Assembly (NCBI GenBank): GCA_003134035.1
Contig: PLAE01000023.1
Coordinates: 1 to 49,908 of the forward strand
Reading direction: 5' to 3'
Source of the DNA: Candidatus Velthaea versatilis
Lineage (GTDB): Bacteria > Vulcanimicrobiota > Vulcanimicrobiia > Vulcanimicrobiales > Vulcanimicrobiaceae
Length of the DNA stretch: 49,908 nt
The translations under genes and the position numbers were made by a program. Under the pieces are notes generated by a model. The model had not been told where the DNA came from. It did not search any database and saw nothing but the letters and a program-made list of their open reading frames with translations. Below, piece by piece: positions 8,172 through 17,897 of the stretch (positions are counted from its first letter, which is position 1; every line of letters begins with the position of its first letter).

Positions 8172-9830
8172 TCAGCAGTTCGTGTAGACGGGACCCTCGC
8201 CGCCTTGCGGCGGCACCCAGGTGATGATCTGATAGGGGTCCACGATATCGCACGTTTTGCAGTGGACGCAATTCGAAAAATTAATGTTCAGCGTGCCTTC
8301 GACGCCCTTGCCGTTGCGGCTGAACTGCGGATCGTAGACGGCTGCCGGGCAAAAATACTGGCACGGGTTGCCGTATTCGACGGTGCAGCGCTCGGCGCAG
8401 ATGCCGGTATCGGCAACGTGCAGGTGCGCGGGCTGATCTTCGTCGTGCGCCGTGCCGCTGTTGAAGACGTCGGTCAATTTGTCGAACGTCAGCACGTTGT
8501 CGGGAGCGATACGCCGCTCGCGTTGCTGGGGCGCGCGCTCCGTGATCTTGACCATGCGCGCGTAGCCTTCGTGGCCGCCGAGGTTATCGACGAGACCGAA
8601 GCCGCGGCCGCCGGAGACCAAACCCAGTGCGGCGTTGATCAGCCCAGGGATCCGGCCGCGATCGAAGCCGGCGTGAAAATTGCGGCCGGCATGCAACTCA
8701 GCGTAGGCCCACGAGGCGCGAAACTTCTCCTCGTACGCCTCCAGCGACGCCGCGCTGACGTCGTCTTTCACGAGCGCCTCGAAGATCGCTTCGGCGGCGA
8801 GCATGCCGGATTTCATGCCGAGGTGAATCCCTTTGAGATGGAGGCCGTTGAGAAAGCCCGCCGTGTCGCCGATCAGACACAGGCCGTCGGCGTAGCAGCG
8901 CGGCATCGCGTTGAGGCCGCCTTCGGGGAGTGCTTTGGCGCCGTAACGCAGCAGCTTTCCACCCTCGAGCAACGGTTTGATGGCGGGATGCAGCTTGAAT
9001 TGCTGAAGCAGTTGATGCGGATCGGTGGTCGGATCGCGGTAATCCAATCCGGTGACGAGGCCAATGTCGAGGATCTCGCCGTTCATTCCGTAGAGCCAGC
9101 CGCCGCCGAAGGTGTCGGCGGGCAGCGGCGCACCCAGCGTATGCGTGACGTCGCCCGATTTCACGCGGCCCGGCGCCAGCTGCCAGAGTTCCTTGACGCC
9201 AACGGCGTAGACTTGCGGCAAGCGCCCGCGGTCGAGGCCTAGTTTCGCGATCGCCGTTTTGGCCAGCGTTCCGCGCGGCCCTTCGCCCAGGACGACGACC
9301 TTGGCCCGCAGATCCGGTCCGGGCTCGAAGTTCGCCTTGGGATTGCCGTTGTGGTCGACGCCCTTGTCGCCGACGCGCACGCCGACGACCCGCTCCCCCT
9401 CCCACAGCAGCGCTTGGCCAGGAAACGCCGGGAACACGTCCGCTCCAGCGGTTTCGGCCTTGTCGCCCAGCCACTTGGTGAGCACGTTGAGCGATGCGAT
9501 ATAATTACCGGAGTTGTCGAGCGCGGAGGGCAGCATGGGCGCTGCGATCCGGCCGCCGGCCGTGAGATACCACATCGCGTCCCCGGCGACCGGGGCGTCG
9601 AGTCCGGCGGTAATGTCTTCGTCGGGGAACAGTTCGCGCAACGCTCGCGGATCGACGATGGCACCCGAGAACCCGTGATTGCCGATCGCACCGCCTTTTT
9701 CGATTACCATCACCGAGACGTCGCGCTGCGCGGCAGCCGCCAATTGGCGCAAGCGAATCGCCCCCGCCAAACTTGCCGGCCCGGCGCCGACGAACAGTAC
9801 GTCAACGTCGAGCGAATCACGCTCCGGCAT
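8172..9830 (-). CDS. electron transfer flavoprotein-ubiquinone oxidoreductase
   Basis: 552 residues from ATG 9830 (MPERDSLDVDVLFVGAGPAS). The frame extends to 9941, but the extra 37 residues are unlike the family and have no ribosome-binding site. FAD-binding GxGxxS-type motif at the N-terminus, GFSGAIVDP, GCLIGDTAGF-like LCLIGDTAGFLN, and a C-terminal 4Fe-4S ferredoxin-like region with cysteines in CAERC, PCQYFC and CVHCKTC. It transfers electrons from reduced ETF to quinone at the membrane, the outlet for the acyl-CoA dehydrogenase in this window. EtfA and EtfB are encoded 11 kb downstream. A good sigma70-like promoter lies at 9977-10004. Confidence 0.95.
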   Translation of the reverse strand: MPERDSLDVDVLFVGAGPASLAGAIRLRQLAAAAQRDVSVMVIEKGGAIGNHGFSGAIVDPRALRELFPDEDITAGLDAPVAGDAMWYLTAGGRIAAPMLPSALDNSGNYIASLNVLTKWLGDKAETAGADVFPAFPGQALLWEGERVVGVRVGDKGVDHNGNPKANFEPGPDLRAKVVVLGEGPRGTLAKTAIAKLGLDRGRLPQVYAVGVKELWQLAPGRVKSGDVTHTLGAPLPADTFGGGWLYGMNGEILDIGLVTGLDYRDPTTDPHQLLQQFKLHPAIKPLLEGGKLLRYGAKALPEGGLNAMPRCYADGLCLIGDTAGFLNGLHLKGIHLGMKSGMLAAEAIFEALVKDDVSAASLEAYEEKFRASWAYAELHAGRNFHAGFDRGRIPGLINAALGLVSGGRGFGLVDNLGGHEGYARMVKITERAPQQRERRIAPDNVLTFDKLTDVFNSGTAHDEDQPAHLHVADTGICAERCTVEYGNPCQYFCPAAVYDPQFSRNGKGVEGTLNINFSNCVHCKTCDIVDPYQIITWVPPQGGEGPVYTNC

Positions 9831-9976
9831 CTCGTCTGCACCTGCTCCAACGCGCGACTGCAGTTGCGCTCGTTCGCGCCGACGGGCGACGCGAACGGCG
9901 TTACGCGACAAAACATACCGGCTGGGGCCGCGCGCAGCCATAGCAAATTAAGGGATAGCGTTCTGCTTACGGGGCC

Positions 9977-10004
9977 ATTATCCTAAAAAGACGAACTGGG
10001 TCAA
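9977..10004 (-). promoter_or_regulatory. predicted sigma70-like promoter for ETF-QO
   Basis: On the minus strand TTGACC (10004-9999) is followed after 16 nt by GATAAT (9982-9977), each a close match to consensus. Predicted transcription start is near 9970, giving a 5' UTR of about 140 nt to the ATG at 9830. The divergent lactate permease gene starts 165 bp to the right. Confidence 0.5.
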
Positions 10005-10168
10005 GCTCTTCGCTCTATTTAGCGTTGCCGCGCGCACCGGCAACTTTCCGAAGACGTTCCGGAACTCTCGACGTCGCCCGCGGTCGACCGCGCGACGGCT
10101 GTGTCATCGATGAGCTTGCCGCCGCACAACCTGCGGATCGAGCAGCACCGTCCGACTGTGGAGGATAT

Positions 10169-11779
10169 ATGTTCCAGCAGCTGATTACACCGGTGTCGGG
10201 CGCCCTGCTCCCATCATTCATCGTTGCGACGCTGCCGATCGTGGCCGTGCTGCTGATGCTGGGCGCGTTGCGGCGGCCGGCGTGGCAAGCCTCGCTGTGC
10301 GGTTTGCTCGTCGCGCTGGCGATCGCGATCGGGCTCTGGAAATTTCCCGTCGGGCTGGCGCTCTCAGCCGTCGAAGCGGGCGCGACGTTCGCCGTCTGGC
10401 CGGTGATGTGGATCGTCGTCAATGCGCTGCTGCTCTATAACGTCGCGGTCCGCAGCGGACGCTTCGCCGATTTTCGCGAGTGGATCCTCAACCATTTACC
10501 CAACGATCGGCGCGTTATTCTGGTCGTGATCGGCTTCTGTTTCGGCGCGATGCTCGAAGGGATCGCCGGTTTCGGCACGCCGATCGCGATCACCAGTTCG
10601 TTGCTGATCGCCGTCGGTTTCCCCGCCATCGACGCGCTGGTGTTCACGCTGATCTTCGACACCGCACCAGTTGCCTTCGGCGGCTTGGGCGTGCCGATTA
10701 CGGTGTTAGGCGCCGTCACGCATCTGTCGCCGACCGTCCTCGCCGCGATGGTCGGCCGCCAACTGCCGCTCTTCGCCTTCGGCTTGCCGTTCTATGTCAT
10801 GGCCGTCTACGGCGGGATCAAATCGGTCCGGGAGCTGTGGCCGGTCCTGTTGATGAGCGGCGGGACGTTCGCCGTCATTCAATACCTGTGCTCGAACTAC
10901 ATCAGCTACCAGCTCACCGACGTTCTGTCGTCGCTGGGTTCACTGTTGGCAACGCTGATGTTCCTGCAGTACTGGAAGCCGCACCACAATCCGGCCTTCG
11001 CCGTCACCGACGTGCTGCCGGCGGAGCGCCGAGCGCAAACGGGGGCATCGTCGGCGCTCGGCGCGTGGCTGCCCTGGATCGTGGTCACGCTGACGGTCAT
11101 CGTGTGGACGACCTTCAACGTCCCCGCCTTCGGCGACGCCAAAATTCCCTGGCCCGGGCTGCACAAGCTGGTCTCGATCACGCTCTATGCGGGGATGCCG
11201 TACGCCGCGATCTGGGACTTCCAACCGCTGGCCACCGGAACCGCGATCCTCGTCGCGGCGGTCATCACGGCGCTGCTGGTGCGACTCCCACCGCGCGACT
11301 TCATCGGCTGCGTCGGCGAAACGTGGGGCCAGACGCGCGTGCCGATTGCCACCGTCATGCTGATCATCGCGCTGGCCTACTTGATGAATTACTCCGGCCT
11401 GAACTACACGCTGGGTATGGGGGCCGCATCCGTCGGCGTGCTCTTCGTCATGCTGTCGCCGTTCTTGGGATGGGTCGCCGTTTTTCTCTCGGGCAGCGAT
11501 ACCTCCGGCAACGCGCTGTTCGGCAATCTGCAAGTCATTGCGGCGAATCAGCTCAATCTCAATCCGGTGCTCTTCGCCGCGACCAATACGTCGGGCGGTG
11601 TGATGGGCAAGATGATCTCGCCGCAAAACATTTGCACCGGTGTCTCCGTCACTGACCTCAAAGGCCAAGAAGGCCTCGTGTTTCGGCGCACGTTCCCGCA
11701 CAGCATCGTTTTGACCGTGTCGCTGGGCATCCTCGTCGCGATCCAGCAATACGTCATACCTTGGATCATCCCGCGTTAG
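10169..11779 (+). CDS. lldP: L-lactate permease (LctP/LldP family)
   Basis: 536 residues from ATG 10169; GGAGG at 10160-10164 selects this start over the longer open frame from 10025. About a dozen hydrophobic helices, with family motifs such as FGAMLEGIAGFGTPIAI, FDTAPVAFGGLG, AFGLPFYV, FLSGSDTSGNALFGNLQ and NTSGGVMGKMISPQNI. The family (TC 2.A.14) carries lactate and glycolate with protons across the inner membrane. Together with ldhA and the CoA-transferase it suggests uptake or release of lactate linked to the storage-polymer pathway. Divergent from the ETF-QO gene. Confidence 0.95.
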   Translation: MFQQLITPVSGALLPSFIVATLPIVAVLLMLGALRRPAWQASLCGLLVALAIAIGLWKFPVGLALSAVEAGATFAVWPVMWIVVNALLLYNVAVRSGRFADFREWILNHLPNDRRVILVVIGFCFGAMLEGIAGFGTPIAITSSLLIAVGFPAIDALVFTLIFDTAPVAFGGLGVPITVLGAVTHLSPTVLAAMVGRQLPLFAFGLPFYVMAVYGGIKSVRELWPVLLMSGGTFAVIQYLCSNYISYQLTDVLSSLGSLLATLMFLQYWKPHHNPAFAVTDVLPAERRAQTGASSALGAWLPWIVVTLTVIVWTTFNVPAFGDAKIPWPGLHKLVSITLYAGMPYAAIWDFQPLATGTAILVAAVITALLVRLPPRDFIGCVGETWGQTRVPIATVMLIIALAYLMNYSGLNYTLGMGAASVGVLFVMLSPFLGWVAVFLSGSDTSGNALFGNLQVIAANQLNLNPVLFAATNTSGGVMGKMISPQNICTGVSVTDLKGQEGLVFRRTFPHSIVLTVSLGILVAIQQYVIPWIIPR

Positions 11780-11855
11780 GGGCATCTCCCGCGGCCGCGC
11801 ACGGCCGCATCGGCGCACCCTCAACGCCTTACGTCATCCCGCAGAAAGGCTTGCT

Positions 11856-12656
11856 ATGGAAACATCCACCCTCGCGGCTCAGAACATCGATCCCGATCCC
11901 CGGTCGCCCAAACCGCTGCTCGGCCGCGTCGCCCTCGTGACGGGCGGATCGCGCGGTCTGGGTGCGGCGATCGCACGCGAACTCGCCGATGCGGGCGCGA
12001 TCGCGGTCCTGAATTATAACAAAACGGATGACGCCGCCGCTCACGTCGTCGCCGAGATCGAAGCGGCCGGCGGCACTGCGTTCTCCGAGCAGTGCAACGT
12101 TGCCGACTACGACGAAGTCGAGCAGATGTTCGCTCGCATCAAAGACAAATGCGGACGGCTCGACGTGCTGGTCAACAACGCGGCGATTCTGCGCGACCAC
12201 AGCTTTCGCAAGATGACCGCGCAAGAGTGGCGCGACGTCATCGACACCGATCTCACCGCGCTGATGTACACCTGCCATTTCGCCGTGCCGATGATGCTCG
12301 GCGGCGGCTGGGGCCGTATCATCAACATCTCGTCGACGACGGGCCAACTCGTGGTGACCTTCGGCCAAGCGAACTATGCCGCAGCGAAAGCCGGCATCAT
12401 CGGCTTCACCAAGGCGCTGGCGATCGAACTGGCGCGCAACAACATCACGGTCAACGTCGTCGCACCGGGCGCGATGGCCACCGAGATGTGGGATACCATA
12501 CCGGCCGAGATCAAGGAAAAAATCTACGAGAAGATCCCGATGCATCGGGCCTGCACACCCGAAGAAGTCGCGCGCGGGGTCCGTTTCCTGGCCACCGAGG
12601 GCGCCTATATTACCGGCCACGCGCTCAACATGAACGGTGGCATTTACCAAGGTTGA
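11856..12656 (+). CDS. phaB: short-chain dehydrogenase, acetoacetyl-CoA reductase type
   Basis: 266 residues; GAAAGG at 11844-11849 is 6 nt from the ATG. Classical SDR: TGGSRGLG at 29-36, NNAAIL, ISSTTG, and the catalytic Tyr/Lys in NYAAAKAGIIGFTKALA; VNVVAPGAMATEMW and the C-terminal YITGHALNMNGGIY closely fit the PhaB/FabG branch. PhaB reduces acetoacetyl-CoA to (R)-3-hydroxybutyryl-CoA with NADPH, feeding PHA synthesis. The adjacent convergent genes encode PHA depolymerase and PHA synthase, which favours PhaB over FabG. An unusual ~20-residue N-terminal extension precedes the Rossmann fold. Confidence 0.87.
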   Translation: METSTLAAQNIDPDPRSPKPLLGRVALVTGGSRGLGAAIARELADAGAIAVLNYNKTDDAAAHVVAEIEAAGGTAFSEQCNVADYDEVEQMFARIKDKCGRLDVLVNNAAILRDHSFRKMTAQEWRDVIDTDLTALMYTCHFAVPMMLGGGWGRIINISSTTGQLVVTFGQANYAAAKAGIIGFTKALAIELARNNITVNVVAPGAMATEMWDTIPAEIKEKIYEKIPMHRACTPEEVARGVRFLATEGAYITGHALNMNGGIYQG

Positions 12657-12691
12657 CCGGCGGCGTCCGCGCGGCGCCGGATCGTCACAAA

Positions 12692-13546
12692 TTAACGATT
12701 GGCCGCCGCCGGCGCGGCATGGGTGCGCGCCGGTTCGTCGCTGGTGAGAAACTCCGCGACGATCGCCGCGCTCTCGGGCGCGCTCGTCACCAAAAACAAA
12801 TGCCCGTCGTCGATGGTCACCAGGCGCGCGTTGGGAAGCAGTCCGGCGAGGATGCGTCCGTTGGCCGCCGGGACGATCGGATCGTCCGCTCCGACCATGA
12901 CCAACGCCGGTTGCCGCAAACGGCGCAACCAGAGCGCGCTGGTCCACCCAAGGCCGGCGAGGAGCTGAAAATAATAGCCGCTGCCGTGCGGCGCGCGCAG
13001 CTGTACGGCGTACTTGGCGATCAAATCGGGGTTGTTGCGAAATTTGCCGCCGTACAGGTCGCCGGCGATGCGCGCCATGAACGCGGGTTCCGCGTAGCGC
13101 CGCGGGCTCAGGAGCTTGGCGAGCGCCGACAAGCGGCCGGGGATGGCCACCGAGCCGGCGGTGGTCGCGGCGAGCACGAGCCGGCGCACGCGTTTGGGGT
13201 ACTGGTGAGCGAACTCTTGCGCCAAGCCGCCGCCCCAACTCACGCCGCCGACGTCGACTTGACCGTCGATACCGACGGCGGCGAGCACGTTCGCGGCCAG
13301 CGCCGCGAGCGACCGCAATCGATACGGTACCGGTGGCGGGCTCGAACCGCCGGTGCCCGGAACGTCGAAGATCACGATGCCGATGCCGAAGCGGCCGATC
13401 TCGTCGGCGAAGCCGCGCACGAGGTCGAGGTTGGCGCCGATCCCATTAAAAAACAGCAACGGCACCGAGCCCGGCCGGCTCGGACTGGTTCCCACTCGCA
13501 GCGTTCGACCACCGACCGCGAGGGTGCGAACGTCCAGCTCACTCAT
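12692..13546 (-). CDS. phaZ: intracellular poly(3-hydroxyalkanoate) depolymerase
   Basis: 284 residues, alpha/beta-hydrolase. It follows the Pseudomonas mcl-PHA depolymerase sequence closely: LLFFNGIGANLDLV, FDVPGTGGSSPP, lipase box GVSWGG with Ser103, SPRRYAEPAFM, YYFQLLAGLGWTS, GADDPIVP and IDDGHLFLVT carrying the catalytic His. It cleaves stored polyester to 3-hydroxy acids. The ATG overlaps the stop of the PHA synthase gene by 4 nt (ATGA), so the two are translationally coupled, as in pseudomonads where phaZ follows phaC1. The frame is open upstream to 14038 but that part lies inside phaC and is a shadow. Confidence 0.92.
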   Translation of the reverse strand: MSELDVRTLAVGGRTLRVGTSPSRPGSVPLLFFNGIGANLDLVRGFADEIGRFGIGIVIFDVPGTGGSSPPPVPYRLRSLAALAANVLAAVGIDGQVDVGGVSWGGGLAQEFAHQYPKRVRRLVLAATTAGSVAIPGRLSALAKLLSPRRYAEPAFMARIAGDLYGGKFRNNPDLIAKYAVQLRAPHGSGYYFQLLAGLGWTSALWLRRLRQPALVMVGADDPIVPAANGRILAGLLPNARLVTIDDGHLFLVTSAPESAAIVAEFLTSDEPARTHAAPAAANR

Positions 13547-15234
13547 CGTTCGTGCACGTAGGTGCCGGGCGCATCTTGCGCGGCCGGATGGACGACACTG
13601 CCGACGTGTGCCGGCGCAGCGATTTCGTCGCCCGAACGCGCGGCGAGCCACTCCAGCCAATGGCCCCACCACGATCCCTTGTTCGGCGTCGCGGATGTTA
13701 GCCAAGCACCGGGGTCGGCGACATGGTCGGGATTGAGATAATATTCGCGCTTCGCCGCATCCTGGGGCGGGTTGATCAAGCTTTGAATGTGGCCCGCCGC
13801 ACTCAACACCATCGTCGGTTCGCCGCCCAGCATCATCATCGTCGCGTACACCCCTTTCCAGGGCGCGATATGATCGGTAATCCCCGCGACGACGTACGTG
13901 TCGAGCGTGACCTGCCGCAAGTCGATCGGGTGTCCGAGCACGGTCACGCCGCCGGGTTGCTTGAACCGGTTCTCGACGAACGCATCGACGATTTCGCCGT
14001 GAAATTTCGCCGGCAGCCGGGTGTTGTCCGCGTTCCACGCCAGGATGTCGAAGGCCGGCGGACTCTTGCCCAAAAGATAGTTGTTCACCCAGTAGTTCCA
14101 GACCAAATCATTGGGCCGCAGCCAAGCAAAGACGCGGCTCATCTCCGAACCGTCGAGCACGCCTTTGGCGGCCGTCTCCGCTTTGGCAATCTTCGCGCCC
14201 TCGGGCGTCATGAACAGCGTCATCGTCGATTCGGCCTCGCCGTCGAGCACGGCGACCATGAGCGTTGCGGATCGGATCGGGTTCTCGCCGTTGTGCGCGG
14301 CGTAATACCCCAGCAGCGCCGAGAGCGTCATCGCACCCGCGCAGGCTCCCGCGATATTGACTTGCGGCGCGGCGCTAATTTCTTGCGCCGCCGAGAGCGC
14401 CTCGACGAGCGCGCTCACGTACGTGTCGATGCCCCAATCGCGCTGGTCCGGCGTCGGATTGCGCCAGCTCACGATGAACGCGTGGATCCCGCCTTTGATG
14501 AGAAAATCGACCATGCTTTTCTGCGGCGACAGATCGAAGACGTAAAATTTGTTGATCTGCGGCGGCACGATCAAGAGCGGGGTCGCGTAGACGCGCTCGG
14601 TTTGCGGCCGGTATTCGATGAGTTCGAGCACGGCGTTGCGGAAGACGACGCTGCCCGGCGTGACGGCCAAATTCTGGCCGACGGTGAAGGCGCGCTTGTC
14701 GACCAGCGAGGGCATCCCGCCGTTGGACGCCAGGTCCGACAACATGTTGCGCAGCCCGTCGACCAGACTCGCGCCGCCCGTCTCGATGAGGCGCTTCACG
14801 GGCGCGGGCGCGGCGAGCGAATTGCTCGGCGCGACCGCGTCGGTGAGGAGTTGGCGAACGAAGTGGGCGCGCGCCTTGGTGCGCTCGTCGAAGGTCGATG
14901 CATCGATGAACTTGTCCAGCGCGCTGGTCCAAGCTAAGTAGCCGCCCAGCGTCAGCCGGTAGAACGCATTTTGACTCCAGCCGGCGTCGCCAAAGCGTTT
15001 GTCCTCGCGCGCCGGCTTGAGCTTGGACTCGCCAGCCAAGACCAGCGCGATCTCGCGCACGAGCGCCGCTTCTTGCTCCAGCACGAGAGTCGGATGCGCG
15101 ACGGCCTCTTTGGTGAGTTCCGCGGCCGCGGTCAACACGTCTTGGCTGCGGATTCCGATGAACGGATTGGGGCCGAGAATGGCATGCGACGCGGTTTCCG
15201 TCAGGTGCTCGTGATGCACGTCGCGCTCAGACAT
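13543..15234 (-). CDS. phaC: poly(3-hydroxyalkanoate) synthase, class II-like
   Basis: 563 residues, close to the ~560 of class II synthases. Lipase-like box GACAGA with catalytic Cys298 (Pseudomonas PhaC1 uses Cys296), FRNAVLELIEYRPQ, LLIVPPQINKFYVFDL, VSWRNP, WNADNTRLP and the C-terminal AAGHIQSLINPP with the catalytic His, then WGHWLEWLAARSG. It polymerises (R)-3-hydroxyacyl-CoA on the granule surface. The N-terminal NPFIGIRSQDVL and DAGWSQNAFYRL stretches also match class II. No clear ribosome-binding site precedes the ATG. Coupled to phaZ downstream; divergent from the DUF3141 gene. Confidence 0.94.
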   Translation of the reverse strand: MSERDVHHEHLTETASHAILGPNPFIGIRSQDVLTAAAELTKEAVAHPTLVLEQEAALVREIALVLAGESKLKPAREDKRFGDAGWSQNAFYRLTLGGYLAWTSALDKFIDASTFDERTKARAHFVRQLLTDAVAPSNSLAAPAPVKRLIETGGASLVDGLRNMLSDLASNGGMPSLVDKRAFTVGQNLAVTPGSVVFRNAVLELIEYRPQTERVYATPLLIVPPQINKFYVFDLSPQKSMVDFLIKGGIHAFIVSWRNPTPDQRDWGIDTYVSALVEALSAAQEISAAPQVNIAGACAGAMTLSALLGYYAAHNGENPIRSATLMVAVLDGEAESTMTLFMTPEGAKIAKAETAAKGVLDGSEMSRVFAWLRPNDLVWNYWVNNYLLGKSPPAFDILAWNADNTRLPAKFHGEIVDAFVENRFKQPGGVTVLGHPIDLRQVTLDTYVVAGITDHIAPWKGVYATMMMLGGEPTMVLSAAGHIQSLINPPQDAAKREYYLNPDHVADPGAWLTSATPNKGSWWGHWLEWLAARSGDEIAAPAHVGSVVHPAAQDAPGTYVHER

Positions 15235-15451
15235 GATTGCGGCGCGCTCGGCGGGCTGGGGCGATCATCTTCATGCGGGATCACGTCTCCAAAGACGGCG
15301 CGCTGGCGGCGGAAACGCGTGCTCGCCGCGTTAAAATTGCCGGACCGAAGTCGTATCGAAAGAATAAACTTCGTGCGCTAATGATACTAAATAATTCGAC
15401 GATCGTGTAGTCTCCACGGAGCACGACACAGAGACACAAGGGGGCTCGGCT

Positions 15452-17836
15452 ATGTTGCTTCCAAGACTTGCGGGGCAAGCTGTGAGTGTCTGGTCAGACA
15501 CCTTCTTGCGCCCGCTGCTCTCGACGGGCGGTAACTCCGCCGGCACGAACGCTACGTCGGCGCGCATCGGCGCCACGTCGGACCACACCAACGGCAAAGG
15601 CGCGGCGGCAAACGGCGCGGCCACGAACGGCACCGTCGCGCGCGCCGCGAAGCCAGGCGTACCGCTGGCGGGCGGCGGCGCGTTGCCCGGGATCGGTTTC
15701 GGCGCGCAGCTGATCGACTATTGGTTCGACCGCGCGCAGCGTTCGCTATTGCTCCTCGACGTGCTGCGCGAGCGCGGAAACAATTCGCTCGATCATAGCC
15801 GCGACGGGATGCCGCCGGTGTTGACCTTCGACTCCGAGCTGATCCTCGACGGACGAACCCTCGACCGGCCGGCGAACTACGCGCTGCTCGAAGTCAAACC
15901 GCGCGATCATCAGCGCATCGATCCCCAAAAACGTCCGTACATCATCGTCGATCCGCGAGCGGGCCACGGCCCGGGTGTCGGCGGCTTCAAAGAAGACAGC
16001 CAAATCGGCATGGCGATGCGCGCCGGACACGCCTGTTACTTGGTGAGTTTTTTCCGCGATCCGGTGCCGGGTCAAACGATCGCCGACGTGCATCACGTCC
16101 AGACGATGTTCGTGCGCGCAGTGCGCGAACGGCATCCCGACGCCGACAAACCGGCCGTGCTGGGCAACTGCCAAGGCGGCTGGGGCGTGGCGATCGTCGC
16201 GGCCGAGGCGCCCGACGATTTCGGTCCGCTCATGCTCACCGGTGCTCCGCTGTCGTATTGGGCGGGCGCCAAAGGCGACAGCCCGCTGCGGTTCGCCGGC
16301 GGTTTGCTGGGCGGGGCTTGGGTGCTCTCGTTCCAAGGCGACGTCGGCAACGGCCGCTTCGACGGCGCGAACGCGGTTGCGAATTTCGAGCTGATGAATC
16401 CGGCCAACTCGATGTGGGGCAAAACGTACAGCCTGTTTCGTAACATCGACGGCGAAGCCCAGCGATTCTTAGATTTCGAGCGCTGGTGGGGTGCTTTCTT
16501 CCTCACGAACACGGAGGAAATACGCTTCATCGGCAGCGAGCTCTTCATCAGCAACAAGCTCGCGCAAGGGCGGCTCGTCCAGGACGAAGGCCGCGACCCG
16601 GTCGACTTGCGCAACATCCGTTCGCCGATCATCGTGTTCTGCTCGTGGGGCGATAATATCACCCCGCCGCATCAAGCGCTGCACTGGATCCTCGACACGT
16701 ATCCGACCGACGAGGATCTGCTGGCCAACGAACAGACGATCATCTACATGCTGCACGACACCGTCGGGCATCTGGGGATCTTCGTTTCGGGTGACGTCGC
16801 GCGCAAAGAGCATGCCGAAGTGATCCGGACGCTCGAGATGGTCGACATGCTGCCGCCGGGTCTGTACGAGATGAAGATCCGCGACCGCGAACCCGGTCAT
16901 GCCGCGGACGAACCGATCCCGCACCGGTATCTCGTGAACTTCGAGGAGCGCACACTGGCCGACATCCGCAACATGGGCGGCAGCGTACCCGATGAACGCC
17001 CGTTCGAGGCCGCGGCACGGCTCTCGGAAATCAACGAGCGGCTGTATCGGCGCTACGTTTCGCCCTGGGTTCGTCTGCTGGCGAACGAACCGGCGGCCGT
17101 GCTGCAGCGCACCCTGCATCCCGGGCGCCTGCGCCAGTACGCGTTTTCCGATCGGGTCAACCCGGCGATGCGCATCGTCAAAGCCGCCGCGGCGCGCGTG
17201 CGCAAGAATCGGCGGCCGGTCGCCGGCGACAATGTTTTCGTCGAGCTCGAGCAAGCCTTCTCTGACCGCGTCATCAAGACGCTCGACGGGGTGCGCGACG
17301 TGCGCGACGGATCGCAGGAGCGGCTGTTCAGGATCGTGTACGAGAACGCGACCGTGCAGGCCATTTTGGGCGCGCGCACGCACCGCTCGATTGAGCGCGG
17401 CGATGAAGCCGCGCGCCGCGCGCAGCTCACGGCGCGACTCGAAGCGATCACCGCGCGCGACACGCGCGGTGGAACGCTCGAAGCATTCGTTCGTATCTAC
17501 GCGTACATTCACGGCGGGCAGTCGGCGGCCGAAGAGCGGGGCTTCCTTTCGCTGCGGCAGATCTACCGGGAGGCGCACGAAAACACGCAAACGACGCTGA
17601 TCGAATTCAAAGCCGCCGTGCGCGAGCAGACGTTCCTCGTGCGCCTCGACGAAGAGCGCGCGCTCGCGACACTGCCCGGGTTGCTACCCGATTCCGAGCA
17701 CCGGATCGCCACCATGCACGCCGTGCGCGAACTCGAGCGCACGTTGGGCCCGGTCGACGAGGCGCGCGAAGCGCGTATCCGGCGAGTCGAAGAGATCCTC
17801 GACGTCGATGAGAAGCCACTCGTAAACATCTCGTAA
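15452..17836 (+). CDS. DUF3141 protein (PHA synthase-related alpha/beta-hydrolase)
   Basis: 794 residues; AAGGGGG lies 7 nt before the ATG. An alanine/threonine-rich N-terminal ~75 residues is followed by an alpha/beta-hydrolase core: RPYIIVDPRAGHGPGVGG, then a nucleophile elbow GNCQGGWG with Cys240, LTGAPLSYWAG, FCSWGDNITPP and VGHLGIFVSG. These match the DUF3141 family, which is related to PHA synthases and is often annotated as 3-hydroxyalkanoate synthetase. The C-terminal ~300 residues are helical and charged. Function is unproven for the family; the position beside phaC with a shared divergent region supports a role in polyester metabolism. Confidence 0.88.
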   Translation: MLLPRLAGQAVSVWSDTFLRPLLSTGGNSAGTNATSARIGATSDHTNGKGAAANGAATNGTVARAAKPGVPLAGGGALPGIGFGAQLIDYWFDRAQRSLLLLDVLRERGNNSLDHSRDGMPPVLTFDSELILDGRTLDRPANYALLEVKPRDHQRIDPQKRPYIIVDPRAGHGPGVGGFKEDSQIGMAMRAGHACYLVSFFRDPVPGQTIADVHHVQTMFVRAVRERHPDADKPAVLGNCQGGWGVAIVAAEAPDDFGPLMLTGAPLSYWAGAKGDSPLRFAGGLLGGAWVLSFQGDVGNGRFDGANAVANFELMNPANSMWGKTYSLFRNIDGEAQRFLDFERWWGAFFLTNTEEIRFIGSELFISNKLAQGRLVQDEGRDPVDLRNIRSPIIVFCSWGDNITPPHQALHWILDTYPTDEDLLANEQTIIYMLHDTVGHLGIFVSGDVARKEHAEVIRTLEMVDMLPPGLYEMKIRDREPGHAADEPIPHRYLVNFEERTLADIRNMGGSVPDERPFEAAARLSEINERLYRRYVSPWVRLLANEPAAVLQRTLHPGRLRQYAFSDRVNPAMRIVKAAAARVRKNRRPVAGDNVFVELEQAFSDRVIKTLDGVRDVRDGSQERLFRIVYENATVQAILGARTHRSIERGDEAARRAQLTARLEAITARDTRGGTLEAFVRIYAYIHGGQSAAEERGFLSLRQIYREAHENTQTTLIEFKAAVREQTFLVRLDEERALATLPGLLPDSEHRIATMHAVRELERTLGPVDEAREARIRRVEEILDVDEKPLVNIS

Positions 17837-17854
17837 CCGCCGAACGTTCGCCAC

Positions 17855-17889
17855 GCGCGACGGGCCGGTTTACCGCCGGCCCGTCGCGC
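17855..17889. terminator. bidirectional hairpin between convergent genes
   Basis: A perfect 14-bp G/C-rich inverted repeat (17855-17868 with 17876-17889) with a 7-nt loop TTTACCG. It lies 18 bp after the DUF3141 stop and 8 bp from the stop of the convergent kinase gene. There is no U tract on either strand, so it may act as a Rho-assisted or 3'-end-protecting structure. Confidence 0.6.
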
Positions 17890-17897
17890 ACTTGAGT

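Noticed and set aside
13547-14038. Upstream extension of the PHA depolymerase frame
   Set aside because: It lies within phaC in another frame, and the ATGA overlap gives the natural start.
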